Translations under genes and position numbers: made by a program | Shown here: in pieces, positions 46,487-56,539 of the stretch | How positions within the stretch are numbered: the first letter of the stretch is position 1 | How the letters are laid out: the number at the start of each line of letters is the position of its first letter | DNA from: Neobacillus mesonae | GTDB lineage: Bacteria; Bacillota; Bacilli; Bacillales; Cytobacillaceae | Assembly (NCBI RefSeq): GCF_023715155.1 | Contig: NZ_JAMBNQ010000001.1 | Coordinates: 372,001-436,000, forward strand | Direction: 5' to 3' | Length of the DNA: 64,000 nucleotides | The notes under the pieces: model-generated | Told to the model about the DNA's origin: nothing | The model's database searches: none | Seen by the model: the letters and a program-made list of their open reading frames with translations, nothing else

Positions 46487-46520
46487 AAAAGTCCAGCAGC
46501 TGCACTTGCTGGACTTTTTT
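46487..46520. terminator. Bidirectional terminator between the small membrane protein and corA
   Basis: AAAAGTCCAGCA/TGCTGGACTTTTTT perfect stem with T-runs on both strands. Confidence 0.88.
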
Positions 46521-46528
46521 ATGTCATC

Positions 46529-47479
46529 TTATTTAAACCATCCTTTCCTGTAAAACCACCAGGACATCCCTAAGGCAATTAAAAGCATAATAATAAGGGT
46601 CCCAAAATAGCCGTATTTCCAGGTTAATTCAGGCATATTGTGGAAATTCATTCCATAAAGTCCGACAATAAAAGTTAACGGCATAAATACCGTGGTAATG
46701 ACCGTTAATACTTTCATGACATGATTTGTTTGATGTGAATTAATGGAAATATAGCTGTCACGGATATCAGTGGTCAATTCGCGGCTGGATTCTATCATTT
46801 CAGCCAATTTTAGCAGATGGTCATGTATATCAGAAAAATATTCTTTTTTACCATGAATATAGGTGATACGCTGTGAATTTAATATCCGGTAAATAAGATC
46901 GCGCATGGGTGTAATCGTATGACGTAGTTTCAAAAGATCATCCCGTGTATCGAATAAATCCTCAAGCAAAATCTCCATTGTCTTTCCCCCTGAATTTTCA
47001 TCAAGTTCATTTAACTTATCTTCAATTTGATAAACCGGAGGGAAATAATTATCTACCATTTTATCGATTACATTATAAAGGACATGGGAAGGATCCCATT
47101 TTTTCAAATTTGCAGATTGATTCAGCCTGCTCCACACTTCATTAATTTCCTGGGATGCTTGATGATGAAAGGAAACAACATAGTGCTCGCTGAGGAAAAA
47201 ATCCACTTCCTCTCTAACAACGGTTCCTGGATTCAATCCTTGAGTAACAAAAAAAGTATAATCCTCATAATAATCAAGTTTTGGCCTTTGTAATGTAAAA
47301 ATACAGTCCTCAATTGCTAATGGATGAAAGTGTAACGGCTCCCTTAGAAAATCAATTTCTCCTTCAGTGGGCTGATTGAAATCAATCCAGTACCAAAGAT
47401 AATCTCCATTTACCAAATCAGATATAAACACATCTTTCACAATCTCATGATTTTTTTTAATGGCTAATGTACGAATCAT
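46529..47479 (-). CDS. corA: CorA-family magnesium transporter
   Basis: A 316-residue protein with a large N-terminal cytoplasmic domain and two C-terminal membrane helices. The pore signature is YGMNFHNMPEL. A basic tail (WWFYRKGWFK) follows. CorA pentamers take up Mg(II) and Co(II). It is the last gene of the minus-strand pair facing the small membrane protein. Confidence 0.92.
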   Translation of the reverse strand: MIRTLAIKKNHEIVKDVFISDLVNGDYLWYWIDFNQPTEGEIDFLREPLHFHPLAIEDCIFTLQRPKLDYYEDYTFFVTQGLNPGTVVREEVDFFLSEHYVVSFHHQASQEINEVWSRLNQSANLKKWDPSHVLYNVIDKMVDNYFPPVYQIEDKLNELDENSGGKTMEILLEDLFDTRDDLLKLRHTITPMRDLIYRILNSQRITYIHGKKEYFSDIHDHLLKLAEMIESSRELTTDIRDSYISINSHQTNHVMKVLTVITTVFMPLTFIVGLYGMNFHNMPELTWKYGYFGTLIIMLLIALGMSWWFYRKGWFK

Positions 47480-47591
47480 AAAATCCCCTTATTTCCTCTT
47501 AGTGCATTTACTATTCTCTTCTATTAGTTAGAATAAAATACCAGCCTGTATGGAAAATTATAAAGAAAGCCTGAAGGTGAGAGGTTGAGAA

Positions 47592-48932
47592 ATGCCAACA
47601 AATGAAGTAGAACAAATCAAAGAAAGCCTGAAAAGTAAAATTCCTAAAGCGGCTGACGTGGTCTTTAAAGAGCTTCATACAAAAGAAAAGTATATAGAAT
47701 CCTTCTATATTAAAACAATCAGCGATGAAACCGTCCTTCATGATAAGCTGCTTAAGCCATTTTTCGAACAGCATCATCCTGAAGAGTTCAGAAACTATCT
47801 TGAATCCATACCGCAAATAAAATCGTTCGAGTCAGAAGAGAAGGCCATTGAAGAATTATTGAATGGTACAGCCGTCCTTTTTTATCAGGATTCTGTTTTT
47901 CTTTTTGATAGTAAGGTAGACCGGAATAATTCAGTTTTAGATACCTCAGTAGAAACGACGATTCAAGGCCCGCAGTCAGGATTTAGTGAAAGCCTGCCAA
48001 CAAATCTTGGATTGATCCGCAAGCGATATCCAGAGACCTTCTTGAATGTAGACATAACAAAGGTAGGTAAGATTTCTAAAACAGAAGTGATGATTCTGCA
48101 TGATACGAGATTTGCGGACCCTGATACATTAAAGCGGATAAAAGATTTCTTATCCTCCCTTGACCTGCAGATGTTTCAAACAGGGGAACAGCTGCTGGAT
48201 TCAATCAAAAAGAGCAATAGAGCGATGATTCCATTAATGCTTGTGACAGAAAGACCTGATAGAGTAGCGGTCAATTTAGCAACGGGAAAAGTTATTCTGC
48301 TTGTTTCGGGATCACCGTTTGCAGTGGTGCTGCCAACCGTAATGAAAGACTTTATGTCATCAATGGCAGATATCTACCAAACCTATTGGGTCAGCAGATT
48401 TCTACAGTTATTACGCTATATCGGTTTTATTATCAGTGTTTGCCTGCCAGGACTATATGTAGCCACAACCAGCTATAATCCGGAAATTTATCGGGTACAG
48501 CTGGCATTGTCGATTGCTGGAAGCAGGAATGCAGTTCCTTACCCGTCATTTATTGAGGTCCTGCTCATGCTGTTTATGATGGAGCTGCTGACCGAAGCAA
48601 GTATCCGTCTGCCTAAAGCAATTGGACCTACAGCGACAACAGTCGGCGGTTTGATTTTGGGGCAGGCTGCGACAGAGGCTGGGCTGGTCAGTAATATTAT
48701 GATTATCATTGTATCGTTTGTCGCGATATCAAATTTTGTGGTACCCATTAACGCCTTCAGCTTTTCGTTAAGGATTGTAAAATATTTCATTTTGGCACTA
48801 GCAACTTTATTTGGACTTGTGGGAGTTGTAATTGGCTTTTTCATCTTTGTGGCATACTTGGTCAAACTGGATAGTTTTGGCGAGCCGTTTCTCACCTTAG
48901 TCCAAAGCAAACCACAGCCGCATAAGGAATAA
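47592..48932 (+). CDS. gerA: Spore germination receptor subunit A (GerA family)
   Basis: A 446-residue GerA-type subunit with a soluble N-terminal half and five or so helices (LLRYIGFIISVCLPGLYVA...). The signature LPKAIGPTATTVGGLILGQAA is visible. It is located in the inner membrane of the spore and, with GerB and GerC subunits, responds to nutrients. Slightly shorter than the typical 480 residues at the N-terminus. AGGTGAGAGG precedes the ATG. Head of the three-gene ger operon; germinant cannot be predicted. Confidence 0.92.
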   Translation: MPTNEVEQIKESLKSKIPKAADVVFKELHTKEKYIESFYIKTISDETVLHDKLLKPFFEQHHPEEFRNYLESIPQIKSFESEEKAIEELLNGTAVLFYQDSVFLFDSKVDRNNSVLDTSVETTIQGPQSGFSESLPTNLGLIRKRYPETFLNVDITKVGKISKTEVMILHDTRFADPDTLKRIKDFLSSLDLQMFQTGEQLLDSIKKSNRAMIPLMLVTERPDRVAVNLATGKVILLVSGSPFAVVLPTVMKDFMSSMADIYQTYWVSRFLQLLRYIGFIISVCLPGLYVATTSYNPEIYRVQLALSIAGSRNAVPYPSFIEVLLMLFMMELLTEASIRLPKAIGPTATTVGGLILGQAATEAGLVSNIMIIIVSFVAISNFVVPINAFSFSLRIVKYFILALATLFGLVGVVIGFFIFVAYLVKLDSFGEPFLTLVQSKPQPHKE

Positions 48933-48956
48933 TAAACCATAGAGGGGGGAAGGCAT

Positions 48957-50027
48957 TTGAACCGTTATTTCTTATATCTAGTGTTGTTAAATATGCTGAT
49001 AAATGTCATTATCTTTGTTCCAAAAATCTTGATTGAGTATCGCTATGAAGGTGCAGTCATGGGGGTGTTGATTGCCATCCCCCTAGGCTTTAGTTTAAAT
49101 GTAGTCTTTTCCAAGATGATTTCAAAATTTCCAGAAAAAGGGTTTCCAGAGATATTTTCAATTGCTGGAAAGAAGCGCTGGTTCATTATTCTTCCTTTTG
49201 GCATTATTTCGCTTATAACATTTTCCTCAGGACTGATCTCTTTATTGGGTTTTGTCGATATTTTAAGACGATTTGTAAATCCAGAAATGCCCTATGTTTA
49301 TCTATTATCAATTTTCTTAACAGGAGTTTTACTCATCATCCAATTACCAACAGATAGAGTCATGTACTTATTGGAAATTGTTCTATTTTTAAATACGCCG
49401 TTAATCACTTTTATTATTTTTAAGGCTTTTACAAGTGAATTTTTAGTTTGGGACTCCATTCTTGAGGTGGGGACATATTTATTTGCGAAACCAAGTTTAA
49501 AAGCAATTGCTGCAGCTTCTTATGCTTTCTCAGGCTATACGAATCTCATTATTTTCAATCGAATTATAAAAGGGAAATTGAAAATGTGGAATTTTTTGGT
49601 AATACTTGTGTTAGGACTGATCAATTTGTTTACCACATTTTTTATTCCTATTGGTTTTCATGGCTCGGATGGTGCCCAAGAATATCTTTATCCATGGATA
49701 TCTACAGCTGATTCCCTTCGCTTAGTCTATAGTCCGATTGAGCGGGTCATCTTTCTCTTTTTAATTTTTTATATGGGGATTACACTAATGAGTGTTTCAG
49801 TCCACTGGCATGTTGCTTTTGAACTAATAAAGGGAACCTATAAAGAAAGTAGAAAAAAGAACTGGGCAGTACTAGTAATCTTTACATGCTGTACGATTAT
49901 CTGTGCCATTTTCCTTAATACAATACTGCTGAATAAAATAACAGTTCATTGGATGATTGTCCGTTTGGGCTTGGAAATAATGATCGTGGGTTTATTCTTC
50001 ATTTGGGCAAGGAGGAAAACCGCATGA
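48957..50027 (+). CDS. gerB: Spore germination receptor subunit B (GerB family)
   Basis: A 356-residue APC-superfamily protein with about ten helices, TTG start behind GGGGGGAAGG. GerB subunits form the likely germinant-binding transporter-like core (recent structural work supports a pocket within the helices). Overlaps the gerC start by ATGA-like junction. Confidence 0.92.
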   Translation: MNRYFLYLVLLNMLINVIIFVPKILIEYRYEGAVMGVLIAIPLGFSLNVVFSKMISKFPEKGFPEIFSIAGKKRWFIILPFGIISLITFSSGLISLLGFVDILRRFVNPEMPYVYLLSIFLTGVLLIIQLPTDRVMYLLEIVLFLNTPLITFIIFKAFTSEFLVWDSILEVGTYLFAKPSLKAIAAASYAFSGYTNLIIFNRIIKGKLKMWNFLVILVLGLINLFTTFFIPIGFHGSDGAQEYLYPWISTADSLRLVYSPIERVIFLFLIFYMGITLMSVSVHWHVAFELIKGTYKESRKKNWAVLVIFTCCTIICAIFLNTILLNKITVHWMIVRLGLEIMIVGLFFIWARRKTA

Positions 50028-51124
50028 AAACCAATGGTGGATGGAAAATTTACAGCCTTTTTTTAATGATTGCTTTTTTAGTAGGGGGCTGTGGATTTAA
50101 AGATATTGATAAACGCCTTTTTGCCGTCAGTATCGGTGTTGACCTTGCAAAAGACAGTTCAAAAAAGTATCTTGTCAGTCTGAAATTTGCCATTCCAAGT
50201 GCTTCAAAAGAACAGCCCAATGATTTTTATATTGTCTCTCAAGAGGCCGATTCTATGTCTGAGGCGGTGCGAATTCTTAAGACAAAGGTAGATAAAGAAA
50301 TTGATTTCAGCCATGCCAAAGTGATTATCATAAGTGAAGAGGTGGCCAAATCGAGGGGAAATGCGGGCATGTATTATTGGTTTAACCGGAGGCGGGATAT
50401 CCAGGCAATTACCTGGGTCGCAGTCGGGAAACCAAACGCAAAGGATATCTTAAAGGTAAAACCAAAATCAGAGCAGGTTCCATCCAATTCATTATTTCTA
50501 GCTTTAGGCAAAGACGGTTCGGAAACACCGTATGTTATTCCAACCTACTTGTTTGATTTTAAATATAGATTAATCGAAAGAGGAATAGATCCCATTTTAC
50601 CAATTATTGAAGCTAAAAAAGATTACTTTGAAATAAATACAGCAGGTCTTTTTAACGAAAGCAAGATGATCATTCACTTAGCTCCAGAGGAGACAAAAAT
50701 ACTAAACTTTCTCAAATCTAAGGAAGAAAAAAGTTCTATTAAGGTGGAGAGAGGAAAAACAGTCATAGTGATTGATTCTCAAATGGTGAAAGCAAAATAT
50801 AAAATCCATACACCAAAAGGAAGCCCGCCCTATATTAAAGTGAATGTTTCTGTTAAAGGAAAATTGGAAGAGGCTTCGAGGCGTGTTGCCAATAGTCAAT
50901 TATATCAATATGAAAAAGCCGCCGAAAAGACATTAAATCAGGAGTTTAAAAATGTATTAAAAAAAATGCAACGGGCAGGTGTCGATCCAATGGGATTCGG
51001 ACTTCGCTATCGTTCCCGTCATTTTAATCATGATGATTGGGAGGAATGGAAGAAGATTTACCCGAATATAACCTTTAAAGTTCATACAAAGGTTCAAATT
51101 ACCGATACAGGGCTAATAGAATAG
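50024..51124 (+). CDS. gerC: Spore germination lipoprotein subunit C (GerC family)
   Basis: A 366-residue lipoprotein with lipobox LVGGC at about residue 25, then FKDIDKRLFAVSIGVDLAKD, the family start. ATG 50024 with AGGAGG is clear; the frame is open to 49949. GerC subunits are anchored to the outer face of the spore inner membrane. The terminator at 51130 ends the operon. Confidence 0.92.
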   Translation: MKTNGGWKIYSLFLMIAFLVGGCGFKDIDKRLFAVSIGVDLAKDSSKKYLVSLKFAIPSASKEQPNDFYIVSQEADSMSEAVRILKTKVDKEIDFSHAKVIIISEEVAKSRGNAGMYYWFNRRRDIQAITWVAVGKPNAKDILKVKPKSEQVPSNSLFLALGKDGSETPYVIPTYLFDFKYRLIERGIDPILPIIEAKKDYFEINTAGLFNESKMIIHLAPEETKILNFLKSKEEKSSIKVERGKTVIVIDSQMVKAKYKIHTPKGSPPYIKVNVSVKGKLEEASRRVANSQLYQYEKAAEKTLNQEFKNVLKKMQRAGVDPMGFGLRYRSRHFNHDDWEEWKKIYPNITFKVHTKVQITDTGLIE

Positions 51125-51128
51125 GAAA

Positions 51129-51157
51129 GAGCATTCCAATAATTGGAATGCTTTTTC
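51129..51157 (+). terminator. Terminator of the ger operon
   Basis: AGCATTCCAAT/ATTGGAATGCT perfect stem followed by T5C. Confidence 0.88.
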
Positions 51158-51507
51158 TAAATAACATTTTGGATGTTACGATCAATTTGGTTTTCAACGG
51201 CAATGACTTCTTTGAAGAAGCTTTTTAAAATCAGCCATTTTGCCGGATATGTATAAATATAATCTTCCATAGCCTGAGGAGAGTAATGAACCAAACAGTC
51301 AAGCTGCTTTTTCTCCATTTTTAAATCATATAACAGGGCATGTGGATTGGTGTAATATTCATTTAGCTGATATGGATTAAGTTTTACAATTTCAATGTTT
51401 TGATTTTCAATGAATTTCTTGATTGATTCTTGTTGTAAACTAATGCTTTCTTCGGCCGTACATCCAGTTAATGTAATGTGCTCATTGATAAAATAAATTC
51501 CCTTCAA
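51157..51507 (-). CDS. Conserved hypothetical protein, 116 residues
   Basis: Starts MKGIYFINEHITLTGCT at a TTG (complement of 51505-51507) with AGAGGTG 6 nt upstream; the frame opens at a GTG three codons earlier. Soluble, with Tyr/Leu/Lys-rich helices (LNPYQLNEYYTNPHALLYDL; YIYTYPAKWLILKSFF). Its opening resembles the strand-helix layout of small serine-recombinase-like N-domains, but the catalytic serine is not evident. Family unknown to me. Confidence 0.6.
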   Translation of the reverse strand: MKGIYFINEHITLTGCTAEESISLQQESIKKFIENQNIEIVKLNPYQLNEYYTNPHALLYDLKMEKKQLDCLVHYSPQAMEDYIYTYPAKWLILKSFFKEVIAVENQIDRNIQNVI

Positions 51508-51580
51508 CCCTAACACCTCTCTTCTTTGTTTTTACAGTTATTGACAGGCAAAGTAAGATGTATACATATCAATGGGGTCA

Positions 51581-51609
51581 AAAAAAAACTCGGCAGCCAT
51601 TCTGCCGAG
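51581..51609 (-). terminator. Minus-strand terminator
   Basis: CTCGGCAG/CTGCCGAG stem; on the minus strand it is followed by T8. It would end transcription of the decayed MFS gene. Confidence 0.8.
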
Positions 51610-51697
51610 CATCAAAAAATATCTATATAAAGGGGGTGGAGGTTGAAAGGTTCTTTCCTGAACCATGTTTATATAGTATCGAATAAATATGAAAAAA

Positions 51698-52640
51698 CTA
51701 TGAACGAAGCATTAATAGTTTAAGAAAAATTATTCCCATTTCATTGTAAAGACTTCGCGTTTTGCTCTCGAAAACCACAGGCTGATGATGAAGCTGATAG
51801 AACCTATTACAACTGAAACTTCCCCAATCATTCATTTTTGCTGCGGAAATTTCCATTCCAAAAATGAATCCGAGAATAATAGAAGATAAAATCGCCCCCA
51901 AATACCTGCATGTTTGAAATAATTCCGAAGTGGTGTCCAACATCTCCTTGGAATTCTCTTTTAACCTTTAATTCTCTTTCCATAAATAAAACCAAAAAGG
52001 CAAAGCTGCAAGCACCAGATACATAATGGATATTGGTTTTGAAAGTCTTTAAAAATCAAGAAACAAAACCATGCTGCAAGTAAACAAGCTAATTCCTAAA
52101 AAATCAAGGTGGGAAATCCATTTTTAATGGTATCCTTGTCTTTTTTAGTATCGTTCGGAAATATATAAAAACCTAGAATAAAACGAATGAGGACAAATGG
52201 AAAGTTCCCCTAAATGATAGCGGGGCGATTGACACATATAATGAGGAAACCCCCAATCGTTGATCAGAAGAAAAAATGGATAGCACTGCCAGGGCAGAAG
52301 CCTGCCGCTCCTTAGTAATATGGTCATGAATTAACGCTATTCCTGAAGGATAAATTGTACTGCTTCCGATTGATTGAATAAGCTGCATCACGAGCAGTTT
52401 GAAAAAAATTGTAGAAAGGGGAGCCCCCAGTGCAGAAACAGTCACATAAGCCATTCCAAATAAAAAGGTCTTTTTACGGCTAATAACATCCCAAAATTTC
52501 CCTTTTACCAGCTGAGCAGCAGCACTGGTCAAATAAAAGGATGTGATTAGCCAGAAAACAATTGTGAACGAAAGCTGAAAATCCTCTTGGATCCTGTATA
52601 AACCCAGTGTAAATATGGAGGAATTTAATGGATTTAACAT
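51698..52640 (-). pseudogene. Decayed MFS transporter (EmrB/QacA-like)
   Basis: Reading leftward, 52640-52230 encodes a good N-terminal half (IQEDFQLSFTIVFWLITSFYLTSAAAQ, QLIQSIGSSTIYPSGIALI). The frame breaks after ALAVLSIFSS. Another frame (52327-52145) continues briefly, then 51943-51880 gives the QacA-type C-terminal helix LFQTCRYLGAILSSIILGFIFG. Middle helices are missing or scrambled. At least two frameshifts or deletions are needed, so no full transporter can be made. Confidence 0.75.
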
Positions 52641-52898
52641 CGTACCAGAGGAAGCGCAGTTATAAATATTGAACGTCTCAAAAATGTCATTCCTTTAAAA
52701 ATTTCATTTTAATCTTTACCAGTGATTTCTTTTAAAACAAACTATCAAGTATTTTTCGGAAAAATTTTGCACCGAAATTCTCATTCTAGGAATGCTTCCT
52801 ACTCAATATAAATAAAGTAGGAAGGATATGTAAATTTATTGATAGGTCATATTTATGCTGCTGTCTTGGTCACAACTTGGTGGCAGGAGGGATTTAGT

Positions 52899-55217
52899 AT
52901 GGATGTTATTGGAAAAAGTGTGATTCGTAAAGAGGCAGCCGATAAGGTTACAGGGCGGGCGAAGTATACAAATGACTTTCAATCAATAGAAATGTTGTCT
53001 TGTAAAATGGTTATTAGTCCATATGGCCATGCAAAAATTGTCAATATCGATACATCTAAAGCCTGGAAAGTTCCAGGAGTCATTGCCATTATTGCTGGAA
53101 AGCGGTACCCGCTGACAGGGGAAGCGATTCGTGACCGGCCGCCGATTGCTGTTGATAAAGTCCGATATCATGGAGAGCCGGTTGCTCTGGTAGTAGCTGA
53201 GACACCATCCCAGGCAAAGACAGCAGCAGACTTAATAAAGGTCCAATATGAATTACTTCCCGTTGTCAATTCACCTGCACAAGCATTTCAAAAGGACGCT
53301 CCGCTCGTCCATGAACGTTTAGGGGAGTATAAATTAGAAGCAGACTCTTATCCTGTTCCAGGCACAAACATTGCCACTCATTATAAAATTCGTAAAGGAA
53401 ATATGGAGAAGGGCTGGTCAGAAAGTGAAACGGTAGTGGAAGCAAGTTTTTCATTTGCACCTTCTGACCATGCAGCAATGGAAACAAGGTGTGCGACAGC
53501 GGAAATAGTGCCGGACGGAAATATTATGATTACAACCTCCTCACAGGCACCCTTCATGGTAAAACGATTGATTGCTGACTATTTCGGTGAAGATATGGGG
53601 AAAATCATCGTTCGTACCCCGCTTGTTGGGGGAGCTTATGGCGGTAAGGCATCTGTACAGCTGGAAGTGCTCGCCTATTTAGCCTCAAAAGAAGTGGGCG
53701 GCAGGCCTGTAAAGCTGCTAAATACAAGAGAAGAGGATATCATCACCTCTGCATGTCATATTGGTTTGGATGCAACTGTTAAACTTGGTGTTGATCGAAG
53801 CGGAAAGATTCGAGCAGCCGAAATTCGCTATTTATGGGATGGCGGTGCCTATTCTGATAAAGCGGTTGATGTATCAAGGTCAGGTGCTGTTGATTGTACT
53901 GGACCTTACGATGTTGAAAATCTCTGGTGTGATTCTTACTGTATGTATACGAACCATCCATATGCAGCTCCATTTAGAGGCTTCAGCCACTCGGAGCTTT
54001 CATTTGCGATTGAACGAACTATGGACCTTCTTGCACAGAAATTAAATATGGACCCGTTTGAACTTAGATATATCAATGCGATTCAACCAGGTGATACAAC
54101 GCCAACACGTGTAAAGCTGAATAAAAGTAATGTAGGAAACCTAAGGAAGTGTATAGAAAAAGTAAAGGAATTATTTAAATGGGAAGAGGGAGCAATTAAA
54201 GAAATAGATGACCGTTTCATCCGGGTAAAAGGTGTCAGCTGCAGCTGGAAGACTTCCACCATTGATACGGATGCCCCGTCAGGAGTCATTTTGACATTTA
54301 ATCGTGATGGGTCGATTAATCTTATGTCCGGCGTTGTAGAAATTGGAACAGGGACAAAAACTATTTTGGCACAAATTCTTGCCGAACGAATGAGAATGGA
54401 TGTGGATAACATTCATGTAAGAATGGAAGTAGATACACAGACAACACCGGAACATTGGAAAACTGTTGCGAGCAGGGGAACGTTTATGGGAGGAAGGGCT
54501 GTTTTGAGGGCGGCGGAAGATGCGATTAATCAATTAAAAGAAATTGCTGCTTGTGCATTACGAGCTCCAAAAGATGATCTGGAAGTGGCGAACAGCCGTG
54601 TGTTCTTAAGGGATGACCCTTCGATTGGACTTCATTTTAAAGATATATGTTATGGGTTTAAATATCCGAATGGTCAAACCATAGGCCAGCAGGTCATTGG
54701 CAGGGGAAGCTATATTCTAAGGCATCTTACCCATCTGGATCCTGAAACGGGCGCTGGAAAACCTGGTCCGGAATGGACGGTTGCTGCCTACGGGGTGGAG
54801 ATTGAATTTGATAAAAGAGATTATACGTACCGTCTCATAAAAGCGTGCACTGTCGTTGATGTTGGAAACGTGATGAATGAGAAAGCGGCCGAGGGCCAGG
54901 TGATGGGGGCTATGAGCATGGGGCTCGCTTTTGCTGGGAGGGAAACCTTTTATTTTGATGAACTGGGGCGTGTTCTGAATCCACAGCTCCGGACGTATAG
55001 GCCGCTTCGCTATGGTGAAAATCCAGAATACCTGGTGGGATTTGTCAAAACTCCTCAGCTTGATGGACCATATGGGGCCCGCGGTCTTGGGGAACATGGA
55101 TTAATGGGGATGCCCGGGGCGCTCGGAAATGCATTGTCAATTGCATCTGGTGTTTCTCTTCACCACTTGCCATTAATTCCAGAATTGATTTGGCGGGCAA
55201 AGGAGGCGGTGAAATAA
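52899..55217 (+). CDS. Xanthine dehydrogenase family, molybdenum-binding subunit (first copy)
   Basis: A 772-residue molybdopterin-cytosine-dinucleotide hydroxylase subunit, PucD/XdhA-like. The substrate/Mo region has GGAYGGKAS, APFRGFSHSEL and the catalytic Glu in GARGLGEHGLMG near the C-terminus. It hydroxylates a purine, aldehyde or N-heterocycle; the FRGFSH residues differ from typical xanthine enzymes (FRGFGGPQ), so the substrate is uncertain. ATG 52899 with GCAGGAGGG is used; the frame is open for 20 more codons. First of three subunit genes. Confidence 0.88.
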   Translation: MDVIGKSVIRKEAADKVTGRAKYTNDFQSIEMLSCKMVISPYGHAKIVNIDTSKAWKVPGVIAIIAGKRYPLTGEAIRDRPPIAVDKVRYHGEPVALVVAETPSQAKTAADLIKVQYELLPVVNSPAQAFQKDAPLVHERLGEYKLEADSYPVPGTNIATHYKIRKGNMEKGWSESETVVEASFSFAPSDHAAMETRCATAEIVPDGNIMITTSSQAPFMVKRLIADYFGEDMGKIIVRTPLVGGAYGGKASVQLEVLAYLASKEVGGRPVKLLNTREEDIITSACHIGLDATVKLGVDRSGKIRAAEIRYLWDGGAYSDKAVDVSRSGAVDCTGPYDVENLWCDSYCMYTNHPYAAPFRGFSHSELSFAIERTMDLLAQKLNMDPFELRYINAIQPGDTTPTRVKLNKSNVGNLRKCIEKVKELFKWEEGAIKEIDDRFIRVKGVSCSWKTSTIDTDAPSGVILTFNRDGSINLMSGVVEIGTGTKTILAQILAERMRMDVDNIHVRMEVDTQTTPEHWKTVASRGTFMGGRAVLRAAEDAINQLKEIAACALRAPKDDLEVANSRVFLRDDPSIGLHFKDICYGFKYPNGQTIGQQVIGRGSYILRHLTHLDPETGAGKPGPEWTVAAYGVEIEFDKRDYTYRLIKACTVVDVGNVMNEKAAEGQVMGAMSMGLAFAGRETFYFDELGRVLNPQLRTYRPLRYGENPEYLVGFVKTPQLDGPYGARGLGEHGLMGMPGALGNALSIASGVSLHHLPLIPELIWRAKEAVK

Positions 55218-56045
55218 ATGCTTCCATTTGATTTTGAGTACTACCGGCCTGAGACATTAAAAGAGGCTGTGGAGCGTTATCAATTTTTGGAGCACCAGGG
55301 AAAACAGCCGACATATTTTTCAGGCGGTACAGAATTGATTACGCTGGGAAGAATTAATTTAGCTTACGCAGATGCAGTAATTGACATGAAGGAAATTGCT
55401 GAATGTAATATGAAAGAGTTCAACGGAGATCATTTAGTGCTAGGCAGTGCTTTATCATTAACACAAATTGAGGAGGCAAATCCTTTTCCATTATTAACAA
55501 GTGTTGCAAGTGAAGTGGCCGATCACACGGCACGCGGAAAAATTACGCTGGGAGGTAATATTTGCGCACAAATTTTTTACCGTGAGGCGGTTTTGCCGTT
55601 TTTATTAGCAGACAGTCAGGTCATCATTGTTGGACCGGAAGGAATAAGGAACGTTCAAATTAATGAGATATTCCAAGAACATTTAAGATTAAAAAAGGGA
55701 GAACTCCTTGTTCAAACTGTAACGGACCGGCGTTTTATCGGGGCACCGTTTTTTGCGAAAAAACGCCGACAGCAATGGGATACAGGTTATCCGTTAATCA
55801 CGGTGGCTGCTTTAAAAATAGGGCAGGAAATCCGTTTAGCCATCAGCGGACTCTGCCCGTTTCCATTTCGTTCAGAAGAAATGGAGGTATATATAAACAG
55901 GTGGGGACAGTCACTGGAGGCCAGAATAGATGGGGCACTTTCGGTTTTACCCAAATCCATTTTGGATGACGTTGAAGGGTCTGCTGATTATCGTATATTT
56001 GTCTTGAGAAATTTGTTGATGGATGCCCTTCAGGCATTGGGATGA
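55218..56045 (+). CDS. Xanthine dehydrogenase family, FAD-binding subunit (first copy)
   Basis: A 275-residue FAD-binding subunit (CoxM/XdhB fold): MLPFDFEYYRPE, FSGGTELIT and ITLGGNICAQIFYREAVLP are the FAD motifs. It passes electrons from the Fe-S subunit to NAD+ or another acceptor. It begins right after the Mo-subunit stop, with AAGGAGG in the preceding gene. Similar in size to B. subtilis PucC. Confidence 0.9.
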   Translation: MLPFDFEYYRPETLKEAVERYQFLEHQGKQPTYFSGGTELITLGRINLAYADAVIDMKEIAECNMKEFNGDHLVLGSALSLTQIEEANPFPLLTSVASEVADHTARGKITLGGNICAQIFYREAVLPFLLADSQVIIVGPEGIRNVQINEIFQEHLRLKKGELLVQTVTDRRFIGAPFFAKKRRQQWDTGYPLITVAALKIGQEIRLAISGLCPFPFRSEEMEVYINRWGQSLEARIDGALSVLPKSILDDVEGSADYRIFVLRNLLMDALQALG

Positions 56046-56068
56046 GAAGAAGGGAAGGGGAGGAAACG

Positions 56069-56536
56069 GTGGCATCACGGACTATTACTTTAAACATTAA
56101 TGGGGAAGAACGGAATGTAATGGTCAGGAATGCAGATACCCTTTTATATACCTTAAGAGGGAAGCTTGGTTTATCCGGATCAAAGCCTGGCTGCTTAAAT
56201 GGAGATTGCGGCGCCTGCACGGTAAATGTGGATGGCTGGCCGATGAAATCATGCTTAATGCTGGCAGTGGAGGCTGAGGGAAAAAAGGTGATGACCATTG
56301 AAGGATTAAGGAATGCACCCATCCAGCAAGCTTTTGTCAAAGAGTTTGCCTTTCAGTGCGGGTATTGCACCCCTGGCTTTATTATGAACTGTCATGCTCT
56401 TTTGGAGCAGCATCCAAATGCAGACGACAAAACGATTAAAGAATGGCTCGAATCCAATATTTGCCGCTGTACCAGTTATATTGAAATTGAAAAGGCTGTG
56501 AAATCGGTTTTGAGAGGACATAGCGGGGGGAGTTAA
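56069..56536 (+). CDS. Xanthine dehydrogenase family, [2Fe-2S] subunit (first copy)
   Basis: A 155-residue two-cluster ferredoxin. The plant-type cluster ligands are in GCLNGDCGACTV plus the following SCL; the second cluster ligands are in QCGYCTPGF and ICRCTSY. GTG 56069 is chosen on a strong GGGGAGG at 56057-56063; the ATG at 56042 would overlap the upstream stop but lacks a site. Last gene of the first operon. Confidence 0.9.
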   Translation: MASRTITLNINGEERNVMVRNADTLLYTLRGKLGLSGSKPGCLNGDCGACTVNVDGWPMKSCLMLAVEAEGKKVMTIEGLRNAPIQQAFVKEFAFQCGYCTPGFIMNCHALLEQHPNADDKTIKEWLESNICRCTSYIEIEKAVKSVLRGHSGGS

Positions 56537-56539
56537 TCC

